From the NCBI RefSeq assembly GCF_000716545.1, contig NZ_JNWZ01000023.1, positions 1-64,000 of the forward strand: DNA of 64,000 nucleotides. Reading direction: 5' to 3'. This document shows positions 48,413 to 56,388 of the stretch, piece after piece. The stretch's first letter is position 1. Each line of letters begins with the position of its first letter. The notes beneath the pieces were generated by a model. It saw nothing but the letters and a program-made list of their open reading frames with translations, ran no database searches and was not told the origin of the DNA. The stretch is from Kitasatospora phosalacinea. GTDB lineage: Bacteria; Actinomycetota; Actinomycetes; Streptomycetales; Streptomycetaceae. A program made the position numbers and the translations under genes.

Positions 48413-49126
48413 TCAGAGCCAGCCGTCCAGCGAGGCCAGGAAGCCCGCCGGGTCGTCGCGGTGGATGCAGTGCCCGGCGCCGGGCACGGTGCGCACCTCG
48501 AAGCCGCGGCGGCGCAGCTCGGCGGCGTCCCGGTCCGGCACCAGGGTGCTCGGGTCGGCGAGCTGGACCAGCGAGGGGACGACCGGCGGTCCCGGCAGCA
48601 CGGACAGCGCCGGGTCCGCCCACAGGCCGAGCGCGGTGTCGCTGTCCCAGACCGCGAGGGCGGCGAGCTCGGTGTCCACGTCCTCGGCGGTCCAGTCGGG
48701 GTGCATGCCCGTGATGAACGCCCTGGTGCCGAAGCGCTTGAAGTCGACGAACGGCTGGGGGCCGAGCCCGGGTCGGTCGTAGACGAACGCGGGGTCGCTG
48801 TAGACCGCCCGGGCGGGCTTCAGCCGCTCGACGGCCAGGTGCAGCGCCAGCGCGCCCATCGAGTGGCCGATCGCCAGGTCGGCTCCGGCGGGCAGGGTGT
48901 CGACCAGGTCCTCGGCGAACCGCTCGGGCCCGTACCGCTCGGCGGGGCTCGCGCCGGTGCCGCGCGGGGAGGCGCCGTGGCCGCGCAGGTCGACGGCGAC
49001 CACCCGGTAGCCGCGCTCGGCGAGCGCGGGGCCGATCACCCGCCAGGTGCGGTGGTCGGCCTGGATGCCGTGGACCAGCAGTGCGGTGCGCCCGCCCGCG
49101 CCCCACTCGTGGGTGTGCAGTTCCAT
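48413..49126 (-). CDS. Alpha/beta-fold hydrolase
   Basis: A 237-residue predicted cytoplasmic hydrolase. The oxyanion segment is ALLVHGIQADHRTW, followed by RVVAVDLRGHGASPRGTG, the nucleophile elbow AIGHSMGALALHLA (Ser), an acidic residue in VQLADPSTLVPDRDAA, and the catalytic His in VPGAGHCIHRDDPAGF. I start at the ATG at 49126 giving MELHTHEWGAGG; longer frames are possible. It lies 31 bases downstream of era on the same strand. The substrate is unknown. Confidence 0.87.
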   Translation of the reverse strand: MELHTHEWGAGGRTALLVHGIQADHRTWRVIGPALAERGYRVVAVDLRGHGASPRGTGASPAERYGPERFAEDLVDTLPAGADLAIGHSMGALALHLAVERLKPARAVYSDPAFVYDRPGLGPQPFVDFKRFGTRAFITGMHPDWTAEDVDTELAALAVWDSDTALGLWADPALSVLPGPPVVPSLVQLADPSTLVPDRDAAELRRRGFEVRTVPGAGHCIHRDDPAGFLASLDGWL

Positions 49127-49157
49127 CCCGACCGACCCCTCCCGGTGTGACGTCCCG

Positions 49158-50087
49158 TCAGAAGCCGAGCTTACGCAGCTGCTTGGGGTCGCGCTGCCAG
49201 TCCTTGGCCACCTTGACGTGCAGGTCCAGGTAGACCGGGGTGCCCAGGAGCGCCTCGATCTGCTTGCGGGCGGTGGTGCCGACGTGCTTGAGGCGGGCGC
49301 CCTTGGCACCGATCACGATGGCCTTCTGGCTCTGCCGCTCGATGTACACGTTGGCGTGGATGTCCAGCAGCGGGCGGTCGGCGGGGCGGCCCTCGCGCGG
49401 GATCATCTCCTCGACCACCACGGCCAGCGAGTGCGGCAGCTCGTCGCGCACGCCCTCCAGCGCGGCCTCCCGGATCAGCTCGGCGACCATGGTCTGCTCG
49501 GGCTCGTCGGTGAGGTCGCCGTCCGGGTACAGCGGCACGCCCTCGGGCAGCAGCTTGGTCAGCAGCTCGCCGACCAGCTCGACCTGCTGGTCGCCCACCG
49601 CTGAGACCGGGATGATCTCGGCCCACTCGATGCCGAGTTCGGCGCCCAGTTGCTGGATGGCGATCAGCTGCTCGGCCAGCCGCTTGGAGTCGACCAGGTC
49701 GGTCTTGGTGACGAGCGCGACCTTCGGCGTCTTGCGGATCTCGGCGAGCTCCTTGGCGATGAACTTGTCGCCGGGGCCGAGCTTCTGGTCGGCGGGCACG
49801 CAGAAGCCGATCACGTCGACCTCCGCCCAGGTGGTGCGGACCAGGTCGTTGAGCCGCTCGCCGAGCAGGGTGCGGGGCTTGTGCAGCCCGGGGGTGTCCA
49901 CCAGCACGAGCTGGGAGTCGGGGCGGTGCACGATGCCGCGCACGGTGTGCCGGGTGGTCTGCGGACGGTCGGAGGTGATCGCGACCTTCGTCCCGACCAG
50001 GGCGTTGGTCAGGGTCGACTTGCCCGCGTTGGGGCGGCCGACGAAGCACGCGAACCCGGAGCGGTACGGGGAGGAAGGGGCATTCAT
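49158..50087 (-). CDS. era: GTPase Era
   Basis: Essential ribosome-assembly GTPase that binds the 3' end of 16S rRNA. 309 residues. G1 is VGRPNAGKSTLTNALVG, G2 follows as RPQTTRHTVRG, G3 is LVDTPGLHKPR, G4 is LVTKTDLV and G5 is near IPVSAVGD. The C-terminal KH domain has VYIERQSQKAIVIGAKGARL. The start is the ATG reading MNAPSSPYRSGF. It belongs to the conserved run phoH, ybeY, CBS protein, era on the minus strand. Confidence 0.97.
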   Translation of the reverse strand: MNAPSSPYRSGFACFVGRPNAGKSTLTNALVGTKVAITSDRPQTTRHTVRGIVHRPDSQLVLVDTPGLHKPRTLLGERLNDLVRTTWAEVDVIGFCVPADQKLGPGDKFIAKELAEIRKTPKVALVTKTDLVDSKRLAEQLIAIQQLGAELGIEWAEIIPVSAVGDQQVELVGELLTKLLPEGVPLYPDGDLTDEPEQTMVAELIREAALEGVRDELPHSLAVVVEEMIPREGRPADRPLLDIHANVYIERQSQKAIVIGAKGARLKHVGTTARKQIEALLGTPVYLDLHVKVAKDWQRDPKQLRKLGF

Positions 50088-50170
50088 GGCACCCATTGTC
50101 GCCGATCGGCGGGACCGCCCCCGACATCCGGCCCCGGAGGCCCCGACCGCGGGCGTTCGGTCGCGGGCGT

Positions 50171-50332
50171 TCAGTCGGCCTTCCTCTTCCCGCCGCCGGT
50201 GATCGCGCCGACCAGGACGAGTGCCAGCAGGGCCAGGGTGCCGCCCAGCCACCACGGGGAGCCGGTCTCGTGCCAGCGCCCGAAGCCCATGACGCAGAGG
50301 ATCAGCCCGCAGAAGAACGCCGCGACGCCCAT
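50171..50332 (-). CDS. Small membrane protein (53 residues)
   Basis: A short frame with a strong ribosome binding site (GGGGGAGGGGAC before the ATG). The sequence has two hydrophobic stretches, VAAFFCGLILCVMGFGRW and WWLGGTLALLALVLVGAI, joined by HETGSP, and ends with a basic GGGKRKAD tail, fitting a two-helix hairpin with both ends inside. Third positions are almost all G or C. No family is recognised. It lies between the deaminase-like gene and era, co-directional with both. Confidence 0.75.
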   Translation of the reverse strand: MGVAAFFCGLILCVMGFGRWHETGSPWWLGGTLALLALVLVGAITGGGKRKAD

Positions 50333-50438
50333 GTCCCCTCCCCCGCCGGAACCGGCTCCGGCCGGTGCGATTATCGCACCCGTGCGGTCGGCGGAAAGGG
50401 CGGCGGGGCTCCTTCCGGACGCCCCGCCCGCCCGGGCC

Positions 50439-50792
50439 TCACTCCGCGGCGGCGGCCAGCTTCAGCGCCCCGTCCGGCCCGGCCAGCAGCACCGGCGTCC
50501 CGGCCCCGCCCAGGTCCCGCACGGCGGCCAGGTCGCCCGCCGCCGGAGCGTCCGCCTCGGACACCACCGCGGCCGCCTCCAGGCTCTTCGCCCCGCTCGC
50601 CACCGCCATCGCCACCGCCGTCTGCAGCGCGCTCAGCCGCAGCGACTCCAGCGCCACCGTCCCGGCCACGTACGTCCGCCCGGTCTCGTCACGGACGGCG
50701 GCCCCCTCGGCCACGCCGTTGCGGGCGCGGGCCGAGCGGGCCAGCGTGATGATCTTCTTGTCCTCGGGGTCCAGCTCGGAAATCTCGGTCAT
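50439..50792 (-). CDS. Cytidine deaminase-like protein lacking the zinc ligands
   Basis: A 117-residue protein. From ITLARSARARNGVAEGAAVR onward it follows the cytidine deaminase fold, including ALESLRLSALQTAVAMAVAS and LEAAAVVSEAD. In active enzymes the second segment holds C-A-E and a later PCxxCR supplies two more zinc ligands; here those positions read SALQ and PAAGDLAAVR, and the protein contains no Cys at all. It is therefore probably catalytically inactive, perhaps a structural or regulatory protein. It sits in the conserved era cluster. I used the ATG at 50792 giving MTEISELDPEDKK. Confidence 0.72.
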   Translation of the reverse strand: MTEISELDPEDKKIITLARSARARNGVAEGAAVRDETGRTYVAGTVALESLRLSALQTAVAMAVASGAKSLEAAAVVSEADAPAAGDLAAVRDLGGAGTPVLLAGPDGALKLAAAAE

Positions 50793-50820
50793 GGCCCCGA
50801 GCATAGTTACCGCCCGGCGC

Positions 50821-51360
50821 TCAGTGCCCGGTCGGTTTGGGCGGGCCGGGCCGGAGCACCTTCACCAGGGCCGGCGGCCCGTCCGGCTGTTCGTCGTCGT
50901 GGGCGTGGCGCCGCTTCCAGTACGGGTTGTCCTGCGGCAGGTGGCTGCTGACCCGGCCGTACATCCCGAAGGTCAGCACCACGAAGCCGAACACGAAGCT
51001 GAAGATGACGTTGGAGATGTGGAAGGCGAGCCGGTTGGCGCTGGAGTCCAGCACCATCAGGCCGACGAAGCCGGCCAGCACGAACAGCACGCCCATGACC
51101 ATGTTGATGTTGGAGGCGGTGTTGCCGCCGATCACGGCGCCCAGGATCAGGATCCCGCCGGCCACCAGGGAGAGCACGCTCAGCGCCCCGTTGCTGGACA
51201 GGCCGATCACCTCCTTGCCCGAGGTGTCCAGGAATCCCGGGTGGGTGCCGGTCAGCCCCAGGACGCCGAACACCACCAGGAACAGTCCGCACAGCCCCGC
51301 GCCGTAGCGGTAGACCCTGCCCAGCCGGTGGTCGACCGGGAGTTCGTCCTGCAGTTTCAT
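50821..51360 (-). CDS. DUF4383-type membrane protein
   Basis: A 179-residue protein with four hydrophobic segments: GLCGLFLVVFGVLGLTG, ALSVLSLVAGGILILGAVIG, INMVMGVLFVLAGFVGLMVL and NVIFSFVFGFVVLTFGMYG. The motif VYRYGAGLCGLFLVVFGVLG and the order of helices match DUF4383 proteins of actinobacteria, whose function is unknown. The hydrophilic C-terminus (HAHDDEQPDGPP) is cytoplasmic. The start overlaps the stop of the preceding Cys-motif gene (TGATG), indicating coupling. Confidence 0.82.
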   Translation of the reverse strand: MKLQDELPVDHRLGRVYRYGAGLCGLFLVVFGVLGLTGTHPGFLDTSGKEVIGLSSNGALSVLSLVAGGILILGAVIGGNTASNINMVMGVLFVLAGFVGLMVLDSSANRLAFHISNVIFSFVFGFVVLTFGMYGRVSSHLPQDNPYWKRRHAHDDEQPDGPPALVKVLRPGPPKPTGH

Positions 51361-51599
51361 CAGGTCCTCCCCGCGTGGTCGGACCGGAGGAACGGCACTT
51401 CGTGGAGGTACAGCGACCCGCACTGCTGGCAGCAGTGCAGCCCGGTGCCCCAGGCCTCCTCCGGCCTGCTCTCGGCGTCCGAGGCGATCTCGGCGCCGCA
51501 CATGCCGTGCGAGGGGTCGGCGGCACGGACCACGTGCCACCTGGCCACCCCGTCGGCCGGCCCGCTCGGGCCGTACTCCGCGCGCAGTAGATGAGCCAT
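51360..51599 (-). CDS. Small Cys-motif protein coupled to the DUF4383 gene
   Basis: A 79-residue protein reading MAHLLRAEYGPSGPADGVAR, with MCGAEI and, further on, LHCCQQCGSLYLHE. The spacing of the Cys residues suggests a zinc-binding site. There is no membrane segment. A TGATG overlap with the downstream DUF4383 gene indicates one transcript. No family name is known to me. Confidence 0.65.
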   Translation of the reverse strand: MAHLLRAEYGPSGPADGVARWHVVRAADPSHGMCGAEIASDAESRPEEAWGTGLHCCQQCGSLYLHEVPFLRSDHAGRT

Positions 51600-51686
51600 G
51601 TCTTCCACGGTGCGCACGCACCGGCGGCACCGCAAACGGGCCCCGGGCCGAACCGTCCCAACCGGCACCACCGATTGGGACGGCCC

Positions 51687-51800
51687 GTCCAAGGGCCCGT
51701 CCACGGGTCTGTCCACGGGTCTGTCCACGGGCCCGTTCACGGGTCTGTCCACGGCCCCGTCCACGGATCTGTCCAGGGGCTGCACACGGATCCGTCCAGG
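51687..51800. repeat. 12-bp minisatellite
   Basis: About nine degenerate head-to-tail copies of GTCCACGGGTCT in the 240-base gap upstream of the small Cys-motif gene. The first seven units keep strict 12-bp phasing (51687-51770); later ones decay. It is not in any supported gene. Confidence 0.9.
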
Positions 51801-51843
51801 GGGCTGCCGAGGAGGGCCCGCCGAACAGCGCGCCGCTAGAGGG

Positions 51844-53172
51844 CTAGGAGGCGGCCTCCTCGGCCGGCTCCTCGCTCTCCTCCGCGATCCGCACCGGGGT
51901 GGCCACCACGGTGCCGATCCGGTTGCGCCGGCCCGCCGAGCTCTCCGCGGTCAGGCCGATCGCGGCCAGCCCGCTGCCCTCCGGCACCGGCACCTCGCAC
52001 GAGGAACCCGGGATCGGCACCCGCCCCAGGCACTTGGCCAGCAGCCCGCCGACGGTCTCCACGTCCTCGTCGTCCAGCTCGATCCCGAACAGCTCGCCGA
52101 GGTCCTCCACGGTGAGCCGGGCGGTGATCCGGTACGAGCCGTCCCCGAGGTCCTCGACCGGCGCGATCTCCCGGTCGTACTCGTCGGTGATCTCGCCGAC
52201 GATCTCCTCCAGGATGTCCTCGATGGTGACCAGTCCGGCGGTGCCGCCGTACTCGTCGATCACGATCGCGACGTGCGAGCGCATCTGCTGCATCTCGCGC
52301 AGCAGGTCCGCGGCCGGCTTGGAGTCGGGGACGAACACCGCCGGGCGCATCACCGAGTCGACCTGGTCGGACTCGGCGTCCCGGTTGATGTGGGTGCGGC
52401 GCACCAGGTCCTTGAGGTAGACGATGCCGACCACGTCGTCCTCGTTGTCGCCGACCACCGGGATCCGCGAGAAGCCCGAGCGCAGCGCCAGCGTCAGCGT
52501 CTGGCGGACGGTCTTGTGCCGCTCGATCATCACCAGGTCGGTGCGGGGCACCATCACCTCGCGCACGATGGTATCGCCCAGTTCGAAGACCGAGTGCACC
52601 ATCCGGCGCTCCTCGTCCTCGATCAGGTCGTCCTTCTCGGCCAGGTCGACCAGCGCCCGCAGCTCGGCCTCGGAGGCGAACGGGCCCTCCTTGTAGCCCT
52701 TGCCGGGCGTCAGCGCGTTGCCCAGCAGGATCAGCAGCCGCGGGATCGGCCCGAGGATCCGGGCCAGCGGCAGCAGCACGTAGGACGCGGCGGTGACGGT
52801 GCTCAGCGGGTGCTGGCGGCCGATCGTGCGCGGGGAGACCCCGACCGCCACGAAGGACACCAGCACCATCACGCCGAACGCCACCAGCACGGCCTGCCAG
52901 GTCTGCTGGAAGCCGCGCACGCACACCACGGTGACCAGCACCGCGGCGCCCATCTCGCTGGCGACCCGGATCAGCGTCGCCAGGTTCAGGTAGCGGATGT
53001 TGTCGGAGGCCAGGGTCAGCAGCCGGCCGGAACCGCGCCGACCCGAGCGGACCGCCTCCTCGGCCCGGAAGCGGGACATCCGGGAGATGCCCGCCTCGGC
53101 GCACGCCGCCAGCCAGCCCAGGCCGACCAGCACCAGCGCACCGATCAGGAAGCTCGTACTCTCACCACTCAC
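51844..53172 (-). CDS. CNNM/CBS-domain membrane protein (hemolysin C/CorC family)
   Basis: A 442-residue protein. A CNNM (DUF21) membrane domain with four helices spans residues about 1-150, followed by two CBS domains (MVPRTDLVMIERHKTVRQTL to VVGIVYLKDLVRR, then VMRPAVFVPDSKPAADLLRE to IVIDEYGGTAGLVTIEDILE), which bind adenine nucleotides, and a C-terminal CorC_HlyC domain (YRITARLTVEDLGELFG). Family members are implicated in magnesium export or transport regulation. GTG start. It lies 13 bases after ybeY, and this order is conserved. Confidence 0.93.
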   Translation of the reverse strand: MSGESTSFLIGALVLVGLGWLAACAEAGISRMSRFRAEEAVRSGRRGSGRLLTLASDNIRYLNLATLIRVASEMGAAVLVTVVCVRGFQQTWQAVLVAFGVMVLVSFVAVGVSPRTIGRQHPLSTVTAASYVLLPLARILGPIPRLLILLGNALTPGKGYKEGPFASEAELRALVDLAEKDDLIEDEERRMVHSVFELGDTIVREVMVPRTDLVMIERHKTVRQTLTLALRSGFSRIPVVGDNEDDVVGIVYLKDLVRRTHINRDAESDQVDSVMRPAVFVPDSKPAADLLREMQQMRSHVAIVIDEYGGTAGLVTIEDILEEIVGEITDEYDREIAPVEDLGDGSYRITARLTVEDLGELFGIELDDEDVETVGGLLAKCLGRVPIPGSSCEVPVPEGSGLAAIGLTAESSAGRRNRIGTVVATPVRIAEESEEPAEEAAS

Positions 53173-53185
53173 AGCGGGCCGGCCC

Positions 53186-53680
53186 TCAGTGGACGGTCGG
53201 CGCGGGCGACAGGCCGGACAGGCCGCGGCCGGCCCGCCAGTCGTCCAGGATCCGCTTCTGGAGCGCGAACATCTCGCGCTCCTCGTCGGGCTCCTCGTGG
53301 TCGTAGCCGAGCACGTGCAGCACCCCGTGGACGGTGAGCAGCTGCAGCTCCTCGTCCATCGAGTGCTTGGTGGGGGCGGCCAGGCCCTGCTCCTTCGCCA
53401 CCTCGGGGCAGAGCACGATGTCGCCGAGCAGGCCCTCGGGCAGGTCCTCGCCCTCCTTGCCCGGACGCAGCTCGTCCATCGGGAAGGACATCACGTCGGT
53501 CGGTCCTGGCAGGTCCATCCACTGGACGTGCAGCTCCGCCATCGACTCGCTGTCGTAGAGGATGACGGAGAGCTCGGACTGCGGATGGATCCGCATCTTG
53601 TCGAGGGCGTAGCGGGCGACGTCGAGGATGGACTCCTCGTCGACGTCCCACCCGGACTCGTTGGCGATGTCGATCGACAT
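53186..53680 (-). CDS. ybeY: Endoribonuclease YbeY, 16S rRNA maturation factor
   Basis: A 164-residue metalloenzyme needed for 16S rRNA 3' processing and ribosome quality control. The zinc motif H-x3-H-x5-H is present in [19 protein letters not shown], and DVMSFPMDE plus [12 protein letters not shown] are conserved. The ATG at 53680 is not preceded by a Shine-Dalgarno sequence; the phoH stop is only 14 bases upstream, so translation may depend on coupling. Confidence 0.95.
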   Translation of the reverse strand: MSIDIANESGWDVDEESILDVARYALDKMRIHPQSELSVILYDSESMAELHVQWMDLPGPTDVMSFPMDELRPGKEGEDLPEGLLGDIVLCPEVAKEQGLAAPTKHSMDEELQLLTVHGVLHVLGYDHEEPDEEREMFALQKRILDDWRAGRGLSGLSPAPTVH

Positions 53681-53694
53681 GGAGGGCTCAGTAC

Positions 53695-54798
53695 TCAGCT
53701 TTCGGTGCGATGGGACTGCCGGGGCGCCCGGGCGCCCCGCCGTTGGACGGGTTTGCGGTCGCCGGACTCCTCGGCCTCCTGCCGGGCGTCCCAGCGTTCG
53801 TACGCATCCACGATGCGGCCGACCAGCTTGTGCCGCACCACGTCGGTGCTGGTCAGCACCGAGAAGTGGATGTCGGGCACGTCGGTGAGGATCTCCTGGA
53901 CCACCTTGAGGCCGGAGCGGGTGCCGCCCGGCAGGTCGATCTGGCTGGTGTCGCCGGTCACGACCACCCGGGAGTTGAAGCCCAGGCGGGTCAGGAACAT
54001 CTTCATCTGCTCGGGCGAGGTGTTCTGCGCCTCGTCGAGGATGATGAAGGCGTCGTTCAGGGTGCGGCCGCGCATGTACGCCAGCGGGGCCACCTCGATC
54101 GTCCCGGCCGCCATCAGCCGCGGGATCGAGTCGGGGTCCATCATGTCGTGCAGCGCGTCGTACAGCGGGCGCAGGTACGGGTCGATCTTCTCGTAGAGGG
54201 TGCCGGGCAGGAAGCCCAGCCGCTCCCCCGCCTCGACGGCCGGCCGGGTCAGGATGATCCGGTTGACCTCCTTGGCCTGCAGGGCCTGCACGGCCTTGGC
54301 CATCGCCAGGTAGGTCTTGCCGGTGCCGGCCGGGCCGAGGCCGAAGACGATGGTGTGCTTGTCGATCGCCTCGACGTAGCGCTGCTGGTTGAGCGTCTTG
54401 GGGCGGATGGTGCGGCCCCGGTTGGACAGGATGTTCGCCGTGAACACCTCGGACGGGGCCGGGTGGGCCGGGTCCTCGGCGGCACTCCTGAGCATGGTGA
54501 TGGAGCGCTCCACGGCGTCCTCCGTCAGGGGTTGGCCGGTGCGCAGCACCAGCATCATCTCGGTGAAGAGCTGCTTGACGAGCGCGACCTCGGCGGGAGA
54601 GCCGGTGGCCGTCACCTCGTTTCCGCGGACGTGGATGTCGGCGCCCGGGAAGCCTTCCTCGATCACTCGCAGGAGCGAGTCGGCCGCACCCAGCAGGGTG
54701 ACCATCGGGTGCTTCTCCGGGATGACGATCCGGGTGCTGGTGGACGCCTCGTCGGGGCGCCGCTGTCCGTCGGTGCGGGTCTGCGGTGTGTCACTCAT
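53695..54798 (-). CDS. phoH: PhoH-like ATPase
   Basis: A 367-residue cytoplasmic ATPase. An N-terminal region ([20 protein letters not shown]) precedes the PhoH domain with Walker [36 protein letters not shown] and Walker [21 protein letters not shown], then [14 protein letters not shown]. The C-terminus is basic. PhoH proteins are putative RNA helicases or nucleases associated with phosphate starvation and RNA handling; conserved linkage to ybeY supports a role in RNA quality control. Confidence 0.94.
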   Translation of the reverse strand: MSDTPQTRTDGQRRPDEASTSTRIVIPEKHPMVTLLGAADSLLRVIEEGFPGADIHVRGNEVTATGSPAEVALVKQLFTEMMLVLRTGQPLTEDAVERSITMLRSAAEDPAHPAPSEVFTANILSNRGRTIRPKTLNQQRYVEAIDKHTIVFGLGPAGTGKTYLAMAKAVQALQAKEVNRIILTRPAVEAGERLGFLPGTLYEKIDPYLRPLYDALHDMMDPDSIPRLMAAGTIEVAPLAYMRGRTLNDAFIILDEAQNTSPEQMKMFLTRLGFNSRVVVTGDTSQIDLPGGTRSGLKVVQEILTDVPDIHFSVLTSTDVVRHKLVGRIVDAYERWDARQEAEESGDRKPVQRRGARAPRQSHRTES

Positions 54799-55002
54799 GG
54801 GTCGGCGCTGCGGCCTGCCTCATCCCCATCCGTCTGTCGTGTGGCTCGGGCTCTCCGGGTCACCAGGGTACGCCGCGCGGGTGTTCGCCGGAGCGGCGCG
54901 GCGGCTTCGATGGTGGGGGCTTTCGCCCCGATGTGCGAACGGTTTTCCCGCGTGCGGGCCCGGTGGCGGTCGTCGGCGCGGCCGGTCGGGCCCCGGCGGC
55001 GG

Positions 55003-55920
55003 TCAGCGGCGCGGCGGGACGGGGATCCTGGCCAGGTCCTCGGCGAGCACGACCTCGCCGTCGAAGTGCTCGCGCGCCTCCGCGAGGTGGTCGGCCAGGT
55101 CCGGGTAGCGCTGCGAGAAGTGCGTGAGCACCAGCCTGCGCACCCCGGCCCCGGCGGCCACCCGGGCCGCCTGGGCGGCGGTCAGGTGGCCGTGCTCCTC
55201 GGCGAGCCCGGCGTCCCGGTCGAGGAAGGTCGCCTCGATCACCAACAGGTCGGCTCCCTCGGCGAGTTCGTGCACCCCGTCGCAGAGCCGGGTGTCCATC
55301 ACGAAGGCGAACCGCTGGCCCGGCCGGACTTCGCCGACCTGCTCGGCGGTGACCGTCCGCCCGTCCAGTTCGACCCGGCCCTCGCGCTGCAGCACGCCCA
55401 CCGCGGGGCCCCGCAGGCCGAGTTCGCGCAGCTTCTCGGGCCGCAGCCGGAACCCGTCCGGCTCGGTCAGCCGGTAGCCGAAAGACTCCACCGGGTGGGA
55501 GAGCCTCGCCGCGTCCAGCGCGAACGGGGCGCCCGGCGCGTCCAGCGGGCCCGCGGCGGTGACCGGGCGCTCCCGGATCTCGGCGGACGCGTGGTAGGCG
55601 CTGGCGTGCCGCAGCCGGTCGAAGAACTCCTGCCCGGACGCCGGGTAGTAGGCGTCCACCGGGTGCGGCACCCGGTCCAGGTTGATCCGCTGCACGATCC
55701 CGGGCAGTCCCAGGCAGTGGTCCCCGTGGAAGTGCGACACCGCGATCCGGGTGATCCCGGTGGCGCTCACCCCGGCGTGCAGCATCTGCCGCTGCGTGCC
55801 CTCCCCCGGGTCGAACAGCAGCCCCTCGCCGTCCCAGCGCAGCAGGTACCCGTTGTGGTTGCGGTGCCTGGTCGGCACCTGGCTGGCGGTGCCCAGGACG
55901 ACGAGTTCACGCTGCGACAA
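55003..55920 (-). CDS. rnz: Ribonuclease Z
   Basis: Removes 3' trailers from tRNA precursors. This fits the tRNA genes seen here without encoded CCA. 305 residues. The metallo-beta-lactamase motif is [13 protein letters not shown], with further ligands in [20 protein letters not shown] and [12 protein letters not shown]. The TTG at 55920 appears to be the start ([20 protein letters not shown]), just three bases after the HIT gene stop, implying coupling. Confidence 0.93.
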   Translation of the reverse strand: MSQRELVVLGTASQVPTRHRNHNGYLLRWDGEGLLFDPGEGTQRQMLHAGVSATGITRIAVSHFHGDHCLGLPGIVQRINLDRVPHPVDAYYPASGQEFFDRLRHASAYHASAEIRERPVTAAGPLDAPGAPFALDAARLSHPVESFGYRLTEPDGFRLRPEKLRELGLRGPAVGVLQREGRVELDGRTVTAEQVGEVRPGQRFAFVMDTRLCDGVHELAEGADLLVIEATFLDRDAGLAEEHGHLTAAQAARVAAGAGVRRLVLTHFSQRYPDLADHLAEAREHFDGEVVLAEDLARIPVPPRR

Positions 55921-55923
55921 CGC

Positions 55924-56277
55924 TCAGACCAGACCCTCGGTGAGCGGCTTGCCGCCCAGCACGTGCACGTGCGCGTGGAACACCGTCTGCCCGGCGCCCG
56001 CACCGGTGTTGAAGATCAGCCGGTACGCCTCCAGGCCCTCCCCCGCCGCCGCGCCGCCCGCCTCGGCGAGCAGTTCGGCCGCCACCTCCGGTTCGGCGGC
56101 GGCCAGTTCGGCCGCGTCGGGGTAGTGCACCCGCGGGATCACCAGCAGGTGCGTGGGCGCCTGCGGGTTGATGTCCCGGAACGTCAGCGTCCGCTCGGTC
56201 TTGCGCACCACGGTCGCCGGAACGTCCCCCGACACGATCTTGCAGAACACACAGTCCGCCTGCGGCTCGCCGGCCAT
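55924..56277 (-). CDS. HIT-family nucleotide-binding protein
   Basis: A 117-residue histidine-triad protein. It begins with a Cys pair (DCVFCKIVSGDVPATVV), then FRDINPQAPTHLLVIPRVH, and ends with the triad FHAHVHVLGGKPL. These features match the Hint/PKCI-1 branch, purine-nucleoside phosphoramidases. The ATG follows GAGGAG by eight bases. It is directly upstream of rnz. Confidence 0.93.
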   Translation of the reverse strand: MAGEPQADCVFCKIVSGDVPATVVRKTERTLTFRDINPQAPTHLLVIPRVHYPDAAELAAAEPEVAAELLAEAGGAAAGEGLEAYRLIFNTGAGAGQTVFHAHVHVLGGKPLTEGLV

Positions 56278-56388
56278 CTCCCGTGCTCCTCACCTGGATC
56301 CGTCACTGGTGCCACGACCTTACAGCGGTCGGCGCGCCGCGATCGGGGATCCGGCGGGTCGGGCGCCTGTCGCCGCCGCCGGCCGGGG

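Noticed and set aside
51687..51800. CRISPR array
   Set aside because: The units are 12 bp, contiguous and without spacers, and no cas genes are present; it is a minisatellite.
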